64,000 nucleotides of DNA from Streptomyces cyaneus (GTDB taxonomy: Bacteria; Actinomycetota; Actinomycetes; Streptomycetales; Streptomycetaceae): assembly GCF_004028635.1 (NCBI RefSeq), contig NZ_RQJW01000003.1, forward strand, positions 186,001 to 250,000. The letters are read 5' to 3'. The translations under genes were made by a program, and so were the position numbers. How positions within the stretch are numbered: position 1 is the first letter of the stretch; every line of letters begins with the position of its first letter. Shown here one piece after another: positions 43,695 to 52,427 of the stretch. The notes under the pieces are model-generated. The model searched no databases. It saw only the letters and a list, made by a program, of their open reading frames with translations, and had not been told where the DNA came from.

Positions 43695-44900
43695 TCAGGC
43701 GGACACCCCTTCCGGCACAACCTCGGCACGTGACCGGGACGCCACGGTCCCGTCCCAGTCCGCGCCCGTCGCGATCGCCTGCCGCCACTGCCGGATCGCC
43801 TTGGGCGGCATCCCCACGGCCAGCGCCCCGGTCACCTTCTCGCCCCTGCGGTAGGCGGCCAGGAACCGGCCCTCCGTCAGTTCCCCCTCCACGACGGCGA
43901 CTTCGTCGTGGCCGCGGAGATACCCGTACGCCTGGATCTTCATGCCGTACTGGTCGGACCAGAAGTACGGCACCGGCGCGAACGGCTTGCGGGCCTGCGG
44001 TGCGGCGAGCAGGTTGCGGGCGGCCGCCATGCCTTGTTCGGCGGCGTTGGTGCGATGCTCGATGCGCATCGGCAGCCCGAACAGCGGGTTGTGCCAGCGG
44101 GCGACGTCACCGGCGGCGTACACGTTCGGTGCGGCCGCGCTGTACTCGTCGCACACCACTCCGTCGCCGACGGTGAGCCCGCTGCCGTCGAGCCAGTCGG
44201 TGTTGGGCAGTGAGCCGATCGCGACCAACACCTCGTCGGCCTCGACCAGTTCACCGTCGGCGAGCCGCACGCCCTCCCCGGTCACCTCGGTCACGGTGAC
44301 TCCGCAGCGCAGGTTCACGCCCCGGTCCAGATGGGCGCGCGTCAGCACCTCGCCGACCTCCGTGCCGACGGCGTGGGCCAGCGGTACCGGGGCGGGTTCG
44401 AGGAGCGTCACCTCGCAGCCCAGCCGCCAGGCGACGGCGGCGGCCTCGGCCCCGAGAAACCCGGCGCCGACGACGACCAGTCGCCTGCCCGGCGTCAGCC
44501 GGTCCCGCAGCCGGACCGCGTCGTCCAGGGTGCGCAGCACATGCCCGCCCGCACCGGGCAGCCGGCGTGGCCGTACTCCGGTGGCCAGGATCAGGCCGTC
44601 GTACGGCACCGTCGATCCGTCGGCCAACTCCACCGTCCTGTCGGCCGGTTGCAGACCGCTGGCTGCCACGCCGAGGCGCAGGTCGAGGTCGAGCCCGGCC
44701 AGGTCGTCGGGGCTGCGCAGGGTCAGCCGCTCGGGCTCCCACTCGGCGGCCAGCAGCTGCTTGGACAGGGGCGGACGGTCGTACGGGGCGAGGGGTTCGT
44801 CGCCCACGAGGGTGAGCGTGCCGTCGTAGCCCTCGCGGCGGAGCGTCTCGGCCGCCGCGAGCCCGGCGGCCGAGGCCCCGACGACGACAATGCGCCTCAC
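43695..44900 (-). CDS. FAD-dependent ferredoxin reductase
   Basis: 401 aa. FAD-binding VVVGASAAGLAAAETLR at the N-terminus, NAD(P)H-binding VVVGAGFLGAEAAAV near residue 150, and the NVYAAGDVARW flavin block near 275. It resembles putidaredoxin-reductase-type enzymes that pass electrons from NAD(P)H to a ferredoxin. GTG 44900 overlaps the ferredoxin stop (GTGA), so the two are coupled; together with the P450 they form a complete three-component oxidase. Confidence 0.92.
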   Translation of the reverse strand: MRRIVVVGASAAGLAAAETLRREGYDGTLTLVGDEPLAPYDRPPLSKQLLAAEWEPERLTLRSPDDLAGLDLDLRLGVAASGLQPADRTVELADGSTVPYDGLILATGVRPRRLPGAGGHVLRTLDDAVRLRDRLTPGRRLVVVGAGFLGAEAAAVAWRLGCEVTLLEPAPVPLAHAVGTEVGEVLTRAHLDRGVNLRCGVTVTEVTGEGVRLADGELVEADEVLVAIGSLPNTDWLDGSGLTVGDGVVCDEYSAAAPNVYAAGDVARWHNPLFGLPMRIEHRTNAAEQGMAAARNLLAAPQARKPFAPVPYFWSDQYGMKIQAYGYLRGHDEVAVVEGELTEGRFLAAYRRGEKVTGALAVGMPPKAIRQWRQAIATGADWDGTVASRSRAEVVPEGVSA

Positions 44901-45091
44901 TGGTCCACCAGCCGGATCGCGGCGGCCGGGCAGACGGCGATGGCTTCCTTGACGTCGTCGAGGTGTTCGGCGGCCGGCCGCTCGTCGAGCAGGATCGCGA
45001 TGCCGTCGTCGTCCTGGTCGAAGACGTCCATCGCGGCGAGCACGCACTGTCCGGACGCGACGCACTTGTCGGCTTCCAGCTCCACCTTCAT
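44897..45091 (-). CDS. Ferredoxin ([3Fe-4S]-type, P450 partner)
   Basis: 64 aa. Cysteines are spaced DKCVASGQC ... AVCPAAAI, the C-x5-C...C-P pattern of single-cluster ferredoxins (such as the SoyB type) that serve CYP105 enzymes. It is short, acidic and lies between the P450 and the reductase. The ATG at 45091 begins MKVELEADKC. Confidence 0.92.
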   Translation of the reverse strand: MKVELEADKCVASGQCVLAAMDVFDQDDDGIAILLDERPAAEHLDDVKEAIAVCPAAAIRLVDQ

Positions 45092-45150
45092 GATCGGTTT
45101 CCCTTCTTCAGACGTGAGTGTGGTTCGTTGTGCGGGGAGGTGAGGAGCTG

Positions 45151-46392
45151 TCACCAGGAGACGGGCAGTTCGTGGACGCCGTAGATGAAGGCGTCCGTCT
45201 TGAACCGGACGTCCTCCAGCGCGCACGCGAGCTTCAGCGTGGGGATGCGCTTGTAGAGGGTGCCGTAGACCACCTGGAGTTCCATGCGGGCCAGCGGCTG
45301 GCCCAGACACTGGTGGACGCCGAAGCCGAAGGCGACATGGCGGCGGGCGTCGCGGGTGATGTCGAGGCGGTCGGGGTCGGCGAACACCTCGGGGTCGCGG
45401 TTGCCGATCTCGTTGACCATGATGACGCCCTCGCCGGCCTTGATCACCTGGCCGCCGATCTCGATGTCCTCGGTCACCGCCCGACGCCTGCCCAGGTGGG
45501 TGATGTGCAGATAGCGCAGGAGTTCCTCGACCGCGGAGGCGACGAGTTTCGGGTCGTCGGTCTCCCGCAGCAGGGCGAGCTGGTCGGGGTGCTGGAGGAG
45601 GGCGAGGGTGCCGAGCGCGATCATGTTGGCGGTGGTCTCGTGGCCCGCGATCAGCAGGAGCAGGGCCATCTCGGTCGCCTGCTGGTGCGTGAGTTCACCG
45701 GCGGTGATGCGTCCGGCGATGCTGGAGAGCAGGTCCTCCTTCGGCTCGGCGATCCGCTTGCCCAGAAGCCCGGCCAGGTAGCCGGCGACCTCACGGCTGG
45801 CCGCACCCCGCTCCTCGGGCGTGGCGGTCGTGCGGACCATGGTCTTGGTGTTCTCCTGGAAGAACTCGTGCTCCTCGTACGGCACTCCCAGCAGCTCGCA
45901 GATGACCAGCGACGGGATCGGCAGGGCGAACACGTCCACGAGGTCCACCGGGCCGGGGCCGGGGCCGGCCAGCATGTCGTCGATGAGACCGTCCACGATG
46001 CGCTGCACGGCGGGCCGCAGCGCCTCGACCTTCTTGACGGCGAACGGGCCCGTCACCATCCGGCGCAGCCGGGCGTGCTCGGGGTCGTCCATCATGATGA
46101 AGCTGAGCTTGCCCTCACCGGCCTCGGGGCTGGCCTTGGTCGGATAGCCCGGCTGGTCGGTGTCGGCGCTGACGCGCTGGTCGCCCAGCAGGGCCCGCTG
46201 CTCGGCGTACCGGGTCACGAGCCAGGGCTCACTGCCGTCCCACAGCCGCACCTTGGTCAGCGGCCCCTGTTCCTGCAGCTCCTTGAGCGCGGGCGGCGGG
46301 TCGAAGGGGCAGCGGGACTGCCGGGGCATCGGGAACTCGGGGACGGCGTCCGGCGCTTGGTGCGCGGGACCGGTCAGGGTGGCGTCGGCCAT
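45151..46392 (-). CDS. Cytochrome P450, CYP105-like
   Basis: 413 aa. The I-helix reads LLIAGHETTANM, the ExxR block is EELLR (about 290-293), and the heme-binding loop is FGFGVHQCLGQPLA with C362. The N-terminal PQSRCPFDPPP-like segment and overall length fit CYP105 and relatives, often used for xenobiotic or antibiotic oxidation. ATG 46392 (MADATLTG) follows GAGGAGAACC. The ferredoxin and its reductase follow directly, so electron supply is encoded in the same transcript. Confidence 0.93.
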   Translation of the reverse strand: MADATLTGPAHQAPDAVPEFPMPRQSRCPFDPPPALKELQEQGPLTKVRLWDGSEPWLVTRYAEQRALLGDQRVSADTDQPGYPTKASPEAGEGKLSFIMMDDPEHARLRRMVTGPFAVKKVEALRPAVQRIVDGLIDDMLAGPGPGPVDLVDVFALPIPSLVICELLGVPYEEHEFFQENTKTMVRTTATPEERGAASREVAGYLAGLLGKRIAEPKEDLLSSIAGRITAGELTHQQATEMALLLLIAGHETTANMIALGTLALLQHPDQLALLRETDDPKLVASAVEELLRYLHITHLGRRRAVTEDIEIGGQVIKAGEGVIMVNEIGNRDPEVFADPDRLDITRDARRHVAFGFGVHQCLGQPLARMELQVVYGTLYKRIPTLKLACALEDVRFKTDAFIYGVHELPVSW

Positions 46393-46587
46393 GGTTCTCC
46401 TCGGACGTGGGGGGCTCCGGTCGGGGTGGAGCGCCGGGGCGAAGGGTGTCGAGGCCTCGATGGGCACATGCAAACAGAGGGGTCTGACGCCTTCCGGTCA
46501 GTTTCCTGACAGGAGGCTGACGTGGCCCAGATCACATGAGGGGGCTGGATCGGCTCCCGGGTCGCGACCGGATCGAGGGCCGGGGCC

Positions 46588-47340
46588 TCAGGAACCGCTG
46601 TCGGCCCGGCCCAGCCAGTAGCCGAAGCCGCGGCGCGTGTGGATCAGCGCCGGGTCGTCCCGGTCCACCTTGCGGCGCAGGCGGGAGACGAGTTGCTCGA
46701 TCGCGTTGTCGCCGCGGTGCTCGCCCCAGACGTAGCGGCCGATCTGCTCCTTGGACAGCACCCGGTGCGCGTTGACCAGGAGATGGCGCAGCAGCCGGTA
46801 CTCGGCGGGCGTGAGGTCGAGCGCCCGCGTCCCGCGCCGGGCCCGGCACACGGTGTCGTCCAGCACGAGGTCGCCGTACTCCAGCGGGTTGCCTCTGGGC
46901 GGGCCGGGGCGGGGGCCGCGCAGCAGCACCTGGATCCTGGCGAGGACTTCGGCCACCCGGAAGGGCTTGGTGACGTAGTCCCGCTCCCCCAGGCCGAGTT
47001 CGGGCACCAGCCGGTGCAGGTGGTCGTACTCGGTGAGGAGCAGGACCGGCGGGCGGTGCGGGAGGGCGGGTCGGCGCTCCCGGCTGAAGTTCGCCATGTC
47101 CGGCAGGGTGGTGTCGAAGACCACCAGGTCGAAGCGGTGCCGCGCGACGCGGGCCAGCGCTTCTGCGCCGGTGTCGGTGAGGCTGATCCGGTAGCCGGCC
47201 AACTCCAGGGTGGTCGAGAGCAGTTCGGCGAGGTCGGGCTCACCGGCGACGATGAGGAGGTGTTGGCCGGCGCCGCGCGCGAGGGCGGGTTTCTCGCCGC
47301 CGGCGCCGTCCAGGGGCGCGGCTGCCTGACGGTGGCTCAT
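46588..47340 (-). CDS. OmpR-family response regulator, orphan
   Basis: 250 aa. Receiver domain with phospho-acceptor D76 in DLVVFDTTLP and the conserved Lys in YVTKPFRV, then an OmpR winged helix (LDLTPAEYRLLRHLLVNAHRVLSKEQI; RLRRKVDRDDPALIHTRRGFGYWL). The acidic pocket at the N-terminus reads VAGEPD, weaker than the usual D-D or E-D pair. No histidine kinase is adjacent. Its stop lies 195 bp upstream of the P450 start on the same strand. Confidence 0.88.
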   Translation of the reverse strand: MSHRQAAAPLDGAGGEKPALARGAGQHLLIVAGEPDLAELLSTTLELAGYRISLTDTGAEALARVARHRFDLVVFDTTLPDMANFSRERRPALPHRPPVLLLTEYDHLHRLVPELGLGERDYVTKPFRVAEVLARIQVLLRGPRPGPPRGNPLEYGDLVLDDTVCRARRGTRALDLTPAEYRLLRHLLVNAHRVLSKEQIGRYVWGEHRGDNAIEQLVSRLRRKVDRDDPALIHTRRGFGYWLGRADSGS

Positions 47341-47421
47341 AACCCGCCCTGTCGCGCGGCGCCGCGGCGGCGGCCTCGGCGGAGAGTCGCTTTCACGGTC
47401 GTACTCCTTGTGCGGCGGCGG

Positions 47422-48072
47422 TCAGCGGCCGGGTGAGACGGGTGCCAGCCACATGCCGACGACGGCGTCGGCGAGGCCCGTGGCGGCGGCGTCCCAGGTG
47501 GACCGAGGGGTGGGGGTGTTCTCGGCGAGGGCGCGCTCACGCTCGGCGGCCACGTGGACGATCAGGTGGCGGACCATCTCGCCGCGTTCGGCGCGGACCT
47601 CGGCGGGGAGGTCGGGCAGGCAACGGTTCAGCCCTTCGATGATCTTCTGGAGGGCCGGGGAGGCGAGGGCCTCCTCGACCATGATCCGGTGCAGGGCCGG
47701 ATCGGAGACGACCTGGGCGCAGAACCTCGCGTACCAGGTAGGGCTGCCGAGGGCGGCGAGGTGTTCGAGGGCCGGGCGGACGAGGCAGTCCACCCAGCCG
47801 CGCAGGTCGTCCGGGTCCGCCAAGCCGTCGACCAGGCGGACCCGGATGTCCTCGATGCGCGTGGCGTGTCTGCGGACGATGGCGCGGACCAGGTCGGTCT
47901 TGGTGCCGAAGTGGTAGCCGACCGCGGTGTTGTTGCCCTGCCCCGCGGCCTCGCTGACCTGGCGGTTGGACACCGCGTACACGCCGTGTTCGGCGAACAG
48001 CCGCTCGGCCGCGGTCAGGAGTAGCTCCCGCGTCGCGTTGACCTGTTCGTCCCGCAGCGTCCTGCCTGCCAT
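47422..48072 (-). CDS. TetR/AcrR-family regulator
   Basis: 216 aa. The N-terminal helix-turn-helix reads ERLFAEHGVYAVSNRQVSEAAGQGNNTAVGYHFGTK, followed by an all-helical ligand domain. ATG 48072 (MAGRTLRD) is chosen over upstream codons to match family N-termini. The divergent histidine kinase gene starts 112 bp away, with a palindromic site between them at 48148-48167. Confidence 0.9.
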   Translation of the reverse strand: MAGRTLRDEQVNATRELLLTAAERLFAEHGVYAVSNRQVSEAAGQGNNTAVGYHFGTKTDLVRAIVRRHATRIEDIRVRLVDGLADPDDLRGWVDCLVRPALEHLAALGSPTWYARFCAQVVSDPALHRIMVEEALASPALQKIIEGLNRCLPDLPAEVRAERGEMVRHLIVHVAAERERALAENTPTPRSTWDAAATGLADAVVGMWLAPVSPGR

Positions 48073-48147
48073 GATCACCACCGCACCGGGACTTCCCACA
48101 GCCCTGCGACGGCCAGTCCCTCGAGCCGCCACGGGTTCGCACACCTA

Positions 48148-48167
48148 CAATCTAAGTCACTTGATTG
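48148..48167. promoter_or_regulatory. Candidate TetR operator
   Basis: CAATC-T-AAGTCACTT-GATTG: a perfect AAGT-C-ACTT core flanked by inverted CAATC/GATTG arms offset by one base, 17 bp ahead of the kinase start and 76 bp upstream of the TetR start. Suits a TetR dimer acting on either gene. Confidence 0.5.
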
Positions 48168-48183
48168 AACGAAACGGTGGCAG

Positions 48184-49416
48184 ATGGTGGAGCGGGCTAC
48201 ACCGGCACCCCGGGTGCCCGCGCCCACGCGCGCGGCGCTCGGGGCACCTGGCGTGACCGGCATGCGGGCGACGGTGCGACAGGCAGGGCGTGCGACGGTC
48301 CATCTGGTGGTGGCCGCCGCGATGGCCTTCGGGATGTATCTCTTCATCACGGTGCTGCTGATCGCCGCCGTCGGAACCGTCGCGGTGATCGGTGCCTGGC
48401 TGCTGCCCGAGACGGTGCTGATCGTCCGGCGGATCGCCGGGGCGAAGCGGCGGCTCACGGCCGGTTGGACCGGGCGCGAGATCCCCGAGGCCTATCAAGC
48501 CGTCGAGGGGCCGCTGACCGTTCGGCTGCGGACGGCCGTACGCGATCCCGGCACGCTCACCGATCTGCGCTGGATGGCCGCCTACTACGTCTACGGCGCG
48601 CTGGTCTTCCTCGCCCTGCCGCTCTGGCCGGTCGGGCTCGTCGTCGACGGCGCGGGGTGCGGGCTGCTGCGCCGGCGGGCCGTCGTGCTGCCGTGGATCG
48701 TGCGCCTGGCTGATCTGGAGGCCGACTGGTCGACGGCGCTGCTCAGGCCGTCCCCGAAGGCGTTGCTGGCCGCGCGCGTCGAGCAGCTGAGCACGTCCCG
48801 GGCCGACGCGATCGCCGCGCACGGCGCCGAACTGCGCCGTATCGAGCGGGACCTGCACGACGGCGCGCAGGCCCGGCTGGTGGCGCTGTCCATGCGGATC
48901 GGGCTTGCCAAACGGGCCTACGACCGTGATCCGGACGCCGCTCGCAAGCTGCTGGACGATGCCCAGGACCAGGCCGAGCAGGCGCTGACCGAGCTGCGGC
49001 ACGTGGTGCGCGGCATCCATCCGCCGATCCTGACCGACCGCGGGCTGGTCGGTGCGGTGCGGGCACTGGCTGCCGGAAGCGGGCTGCGGGTGACCGTGGA
49101 GGTGGAGGGGCTGGAGGGCGACGGCCCGAGAGCGCCCGCGGCGGTGGAGGCGGCCGCCTACTTCGTGGTGGCGGAGGCCCTGACCAACGTGGCCAAGCAC
49201 AGCGGCTCACCCGAGGCCTCGGTGCGGATCGCCCGTGTGCGGCGCGGGCTCAGGGTGGAGGTGGCCGACCGGGGCCACGGCGGCGCCGACGAGTCGGACG
49301 GTTCCGGACTGCTCGGGATGCGGCGCAGGGTGGCGGCGCTCGACGGGACGGTGCTGATGTCGAGCCCGGCCGGAGGGCCGACGGTGATCGAGGTGGAGCT
49401 GCCGTGCGTGTGGTGA
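48184..49416 (+). CDS. Sensor histidine kinase, NarL/DesK type
   Basis: 410 aa. Two hydrophobic regions (about 40-75 and 131-158) carry the membrane sensor; the HisKA_3 dimerisation helix has H225 in ERDLHDGAQARLVALSM, and the ATPase has ALTNVAKHSG and GSGLLGMRRRV. It should phosphorylate the NarL-type regulator encoded 264 bp downstream. ATG 48184 follows GGTGG. There is little extracellular sequence, so sensing probably occurs in or at the membrane. Confidence 0.92.
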   Translation: MVERATPAPRVPAPTRAALGAPGVTGMRATVRQAGRATVHLVVAAAMAFGMYLFITVLLIAAVGTVAVIGAWLLPETVLIVRRIAGAKRRLTAGWTGREIPEAYQAVEGPLTVRLRTAVRDPGTLTDLRWMAAYYVYGALVFLALPLWPVGLVVDGAGCGLLRRRAVVLPWIVRLADLEADWSTALLRPSPKALLAARVEQLSTSRADAIAAHGAELRRIERDLHDGAQARLVALSMRIGLAKRAYDRDPDAARKLLDDAQDQAEQALTELRHVVRGIHPPILTDRGLVGAVRALAAGSGLRVTVEVEGLEGDGPRAPAAVEAAAYFVVAEALTNVAKHSGSPEASVRIARVRRGLRVEVADRGHGGADESDGSGLLGMRRRVAALDGTVLMSSPAGGPTVIEVELPCVW

Positions 49417-49539
49417 GGACGGGCCCGGCTCCCCCTCGGGGATGACCTTGCCCGTGGCGCGTACTGCGTTCCGAGTACCGGCGAATGTCGGCAGCCGCAC
49501 GACGACGTGCGGTGCTGTTCCCTGGACGCTGGACTCTGG

Positions 49540-49592
49540 CAGATGAACCCTGACAGATGGACCGGGCGGAGGGACCGGCCAGATGGACCCTG
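49540..49592. repeat. Three CAGATGRACC direct repeats in kinase-regulator gap
   Basis: CAGATGAACC at 49540, CAGATGGACC at 49554 and CAGATGGACC at 49580 (starts 14 and 26 bp apart), followed by a related CCGATGTCC. They lie in the 264-bp gap ahead of the response regulator gene and could bind that regulator or another activator. Confidence 0.5.
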
Positions 49593-49680
49593 GCCGATGT
49601 CCGAGGCGGGAAGACCTCTCGTTCGTCACCACCGCTCCACCTCCGCACCCGACCGCTCCGGAACCGGAAGACCCCCGCCC

Positions 49681-50367
49681 ATGACCATCCGCGTACTGCT
49701 CGTCGACGACCAGGCCCTGCTGCGGGCCACCTTCCGGATCCTGATCGACTCCTGCCCGGACATGGAGGTGGTCGGTGAGGCCACCGACGGCGCCGAGGCC
49801 GTCGATCTCGCCCGGGCCCACCACCCCGACCTGGTCCTGATGGACATCCGCATGCCCGGCACCGACGGACTGGCCGCCACGTCCGCGATCTGTGCGGACC
49901 CGGACCTCGCGGCGGTGCGGGTGCTGATCCTCACCACCTTCGAGATCGACGAGTACGTCGCGCAGGCGCTGCGGGCCGGGGCCAGCGGCTTTCTCGGCAA
50001 GGACGTCACGGCGGACGTGCTGCTCGACGGCATCCGGACCGTGGCCGCCGGCGAGTCCCTGCTCTCCCCCACCGCGACCCGCACGCTGATCACACGGTTC
50101 CTGGCCTCTCCCGCCGAGAGCTCGCAGTCGACCGCGCCGGAGGACCTCGCCGGCCTCACCGCCCGCGAACGGGAGGTCATGGCCTGGGTGGCCGAGGGCC
50201 ACTCCAACGAGGAGATCGCCGAGAAGCTCTTCGTCAGCCCGCTGACCGTGCGCACCCACGTCCACCGCGCCATGACGAAGCTGGGCGCCCGCGACCGTGC
50301 CCAACTCGTCGTCATGGCCTACCAGTCGGGTCTGGTGCGGGCCGTGCCGCCGAACGGGGACGGCTGA
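49681..50367 (+). CDS. NarL/LuxR-family response regulator
   Basis: 228 aa. Receiver domain with D55 in LVLMDIRMPG, acidic pair VDDQ at the N-terminus and Lys in FLGKDV; C-terminal LuxR helix-turn-helix LTAREREVMAWVAEGHSNEEIAEKLFVS. Cognate partner of the preceding kinase. ATG 49681 begins the receiver directly. A strong hairpin follows 3 bp past the stop. Confidence 0.93.
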   Translation: MTIRVLLVDDQALLRATFRILIDSCPDMEVVGEATDGAEAVDLARAHHPDLVLMDIRMPGTDGLAATSAICADPDLAAVRVLILTTFEIDEYVAQALRAGASGFLGKDVTADVLLDGIRTVAAGESLLSPTATRTLITRFLASPAESSQSTAPEDLAGLTAREREVMAWVAEGHSNEEIAEKLFVSPLTVRTHVHRAMTKLGARDRAQLVVMAYQSGLVRAVPPNGDG

Positions 50368-50369
50368 GG

Positions 50370-50405
50370 CCCCGGCCGCCGTTCAGGGGAAAACGGCGGC
50401 CGGGG
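50370..50405. terminator. 14-bp perfect hairpin after the two-component operon
   Basis: CCCCGGCCGCCGTT and AACGGCGGCCGGGG pair perfectly around an 8-nt loop, right after the response regulator stop. It separates that operon from the DNA ligase gene. Confidence 0.85.
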
Positions 50406-50441
50406 TGCGTGGCGACGGGCGGGACCGTCGACAACTGACCC

Positions 50442-51422
50442 GTGAGTCTGCCGCTGATCCCTCCCATGCTCGCCACGCCCGGCACCCTGCCGTCCGCCGC
50501 GCAGGACGCGCGCTGGGCGTACGAGACCAAGCAGGACGGCCAGCGGGCGGTGGTCTATCTGGAAGGGGACGGCAGCCTGCTGCTGCGCGCCCGTTCCGGC
50601 GAGGACATCACAGCCGCCTACCCAGAACTGCGTCCGCTGGGCGGCGCGCTCGGCACCACACGCGCGGTACTGGACGGGGAGATCCTGGCGCTGGACGAAC
50701 AGGGCCGCGCCGACTTCCAGTTGCTGCAGTCCCGCATGGGCCTGGCGCACTCACCGGCACGGGCCGCGCGGATGGCGGCTCAGACCCCCGTCCATCTGGT
50801 GCTGTTCGACGTGATGCACCTGGCGGGCCGCTCCCTGGTCACCCTGCCCTACACCCGGCGGCGCGGGCGCCTGGAGGAGCTGGGCCTGGGCGGGCCGTTC
50901 TGGTCGACGCCGGGCGCGCTGGTCGGACACGGCGCCGAGGCCCTGCGAGCGACGCGCGAGCACGGTCTTGAAGGGCTCGTCTGCAAGCGGCTGGACTCGG
51001 TGTACGAGCCCGGGGTGCGCTCCCGCGCCTGGATCAAGATCCGCAACATGCGCACGGAGGACGTCATCGTCGGGGGCTGGCTGCCCGGCAAGGGACGGCT
51101 CACGGGTCTGCCGGGCGCGGTTCTGGTCGGGCAGCGCGCGGCCGGAAGACTGCGGTACGTCGGCGGCGTGGGCACCGGCTGGAGCGAGGCCGAACGCACG
51201 CGGTTGGCCGAGCTGTTGCGGGCGTCCGGGACGGACACCTGCCCCTTCGACCCCGCCCCGCACGTGGCGGACGCGCACTGGGTGCTGCCCCGGCTGGTCG
51301 GCGAGGTCCGCTACAGCGTCCGCACCCGGTCCGGGATGCTGCGCCAGCCGTCCTGGCTGCGGCTGAGGCCCGACCTCGCGCCGGAGGAGTCGGCGGCCGA
51401 CATCCCGGACGAGAGCGTGTGA
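50442..51422 (+). CDS. ATP-dependent DNA ligase, LigC-like
   Basis: 326 aa. Motif I ETKQDGQRA contains the adenylated Lys (K30); motif III reads LVLFDVMHLAG, motif IV GLEGLVCKRLDS and motif V AWIKIRNM. An OB-fold follows (VIVGGWLPGKGRLTG). It is the minimal nucleotidyltransferase plus OB layout of LigC-type repair ligases. GTG 50442 is the start. No Ku gene is in the window; the LigD-type phosphoesterase at 36506 might work with it in break repair. Confidence 0.9.
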   Translation: MSLPLIPPMLATPGTLPSAAQDARWAYETKQDGQRAVVYLEGDGSLLLRARSGEDITAAYPELRPLGGALGTTRAVLDGEILALDEQGRADFQLLQSRMGLAHSPARAARMAAQTPVHLVLFDVMHLAGRSLVTLPYTRRRGRLEELGLGGPFWSTPGALVGHGAEALRATREHGLEGLVCKRLDSVYEPGVRSRAWIKIRNMRTEDVIVGGWLPGKGRLTGLPGAVLVGQRAAGRLRYVGGVGTGWSEAERTRLAELLRASGTDTCPFDPAPHVADAHWVLPRLVGEVRYSVRTRSGMLRQPSWLRLRPDLAPEESAADIPDESV

Positions 51423-51563
51423 GGCGGCTTCACTCCCAAGTGTTGCACTGATCGTTACCACCGGTACGCCCGTGACTCTTGGCACGGAAGTGAAAAGCCA
51501 GGATCCTGAACTGCTTTTCCCCCCACAGCCGTTGGGCTGCGCCCGGACCAGGAGGAGGACGCA

Positions 51564-52340
51564 GTGGCGTCACAGACGTTCCGCACACATCGCAGGAGGT
51601 GGCTCACCGGGCTTGCCGGTGCCGCCGCGCTTGTCATCGCCTTTCCGAACATGGCCTTCGCGGCCCCGCCGACGGCGCTGCCCGCCAACGCCGACACGGC
51701 CGAGAAGACGTATCAGCCGGCCTACGACTACGACACCGACGGCTGCTACTCGACGCCGGCGATAGGCCCCGACGGAACGGTCAACGGCGGCCTGAACCCC
51801 ACCGGTTCGCTCAACGGCAACTGCCGTGACGCCTCGGACCTCGACAACACCAACGGCTACTCGCGCTACAAGTGCAACAACGGCTGGTGCGCCTACATGT
51901 ACGGCCTGTACTTCGAGAAGGACCAGGCCGTCGCGGGCAGCAGCATCGGCGGGCACCGGCACGACTGGGAGCATGTCGTGGTGTGGGTGCAGAACAACGC
52001 GGTGCAGTACGTCTCGACGTCCAACCACGGCTCGTTCACGATCAGCGCCGCGTCCTCGGTGCGCTTCGACGGCACCCATCCGAAGATCGTTTACCACAAG
52101 GACGGCGTCAGCACGCACTGCTTCCGGCTGGCCAACTCCAATGACGAGCCGCCGGAGAACCACAAGGGCAACTGGCAGTACCCGCCGCTGGTCGGCTGGA
52201 ACGGCTACCCGTCGGGCGTGCGCGACAAGCTGGTCGCGTACGACTTCGGCAGCGCCAACTTCGGCCTGAAGGACGCCAACTTCGCGAACCACCTGGCGTC
52301 GGCGAAGCCGTCGGGGATCTCCTTCGACCCTTACGCCTGA
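51564..52340 (+). CDS. Secreted NPP1/NLP-family (necrosis-inducing-like) protein
   Basis: 258 aa. A Sec signal with basic start (FRTHRRRWLTGLAGAAALVIAF) is cut probably after AFA at about 33. The core motif GHRHDWEHVVVWV at 130-142 is the NLP signature that binds a divalent metal, and cysteine pairs (KCNNGWCAY) suit disulfides. NLPs from plant-associated microbes permeabilise dicot membranes through glycosyl inositol phosphoryl ceramides; many bacterial ones are untested. GTG 51564 follows GGAGGAGG at 51551-51558. It faces the protease gene across a bidirectional terminator. Confidence 0.9.
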   Translation: MASQTFRTHRRRWLTGLAGAAALVIAFPNMAFAAPPTALPANADTAEKTYQPAYDYDTDGCYSTPAIGPDGTVNGGLNPTGSLNGNCRDASDLDNTNGYSRYKCNNGWCAYMYGLYFEKDQAVAGSSIGGHRHDWEHVVVWVQNNAVQYVSTSNHGSFTISAASSVRFDGTHPKIVYHKDGVSTHCFRLANSNDEPPENHKGNWQYPPLVGWNGYPSGVRDKLVAYDFGSANFGLKDANFANHLASAKPSGISFDPYA

Positions 52341-52384
52341 TCAGCCCCTCGGGCCCGGGGTGCGGGGCCCAACTGCTCGAGCGG

Positions 52385-52418
52385 GCGCGAGGCACCGGAT
52401 ATCTCCGGCGCCTCGCGC
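52385..52418. terminator. Bidirectional terminator
   Basis: GCGCGAGGC-A-CCGGA and TCCGG-C-GCCTCGCGC form a long stem with one A/C mismatch and a 4-nt loop, centred between the convergent NLP and protease genes. Confidence 0.85.
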
Positions 52419-52427
52419 TCGGTACCT

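Noticed and set aside
46494..46513. CCGGTCAG-TTTC-CTGACAGG hairpin between the OmpR regulator and P450 genes
   Set aside because: Short stem with one mismatch and no clear placement relative to a promoter; not strong enough to name as an operator or terminator.
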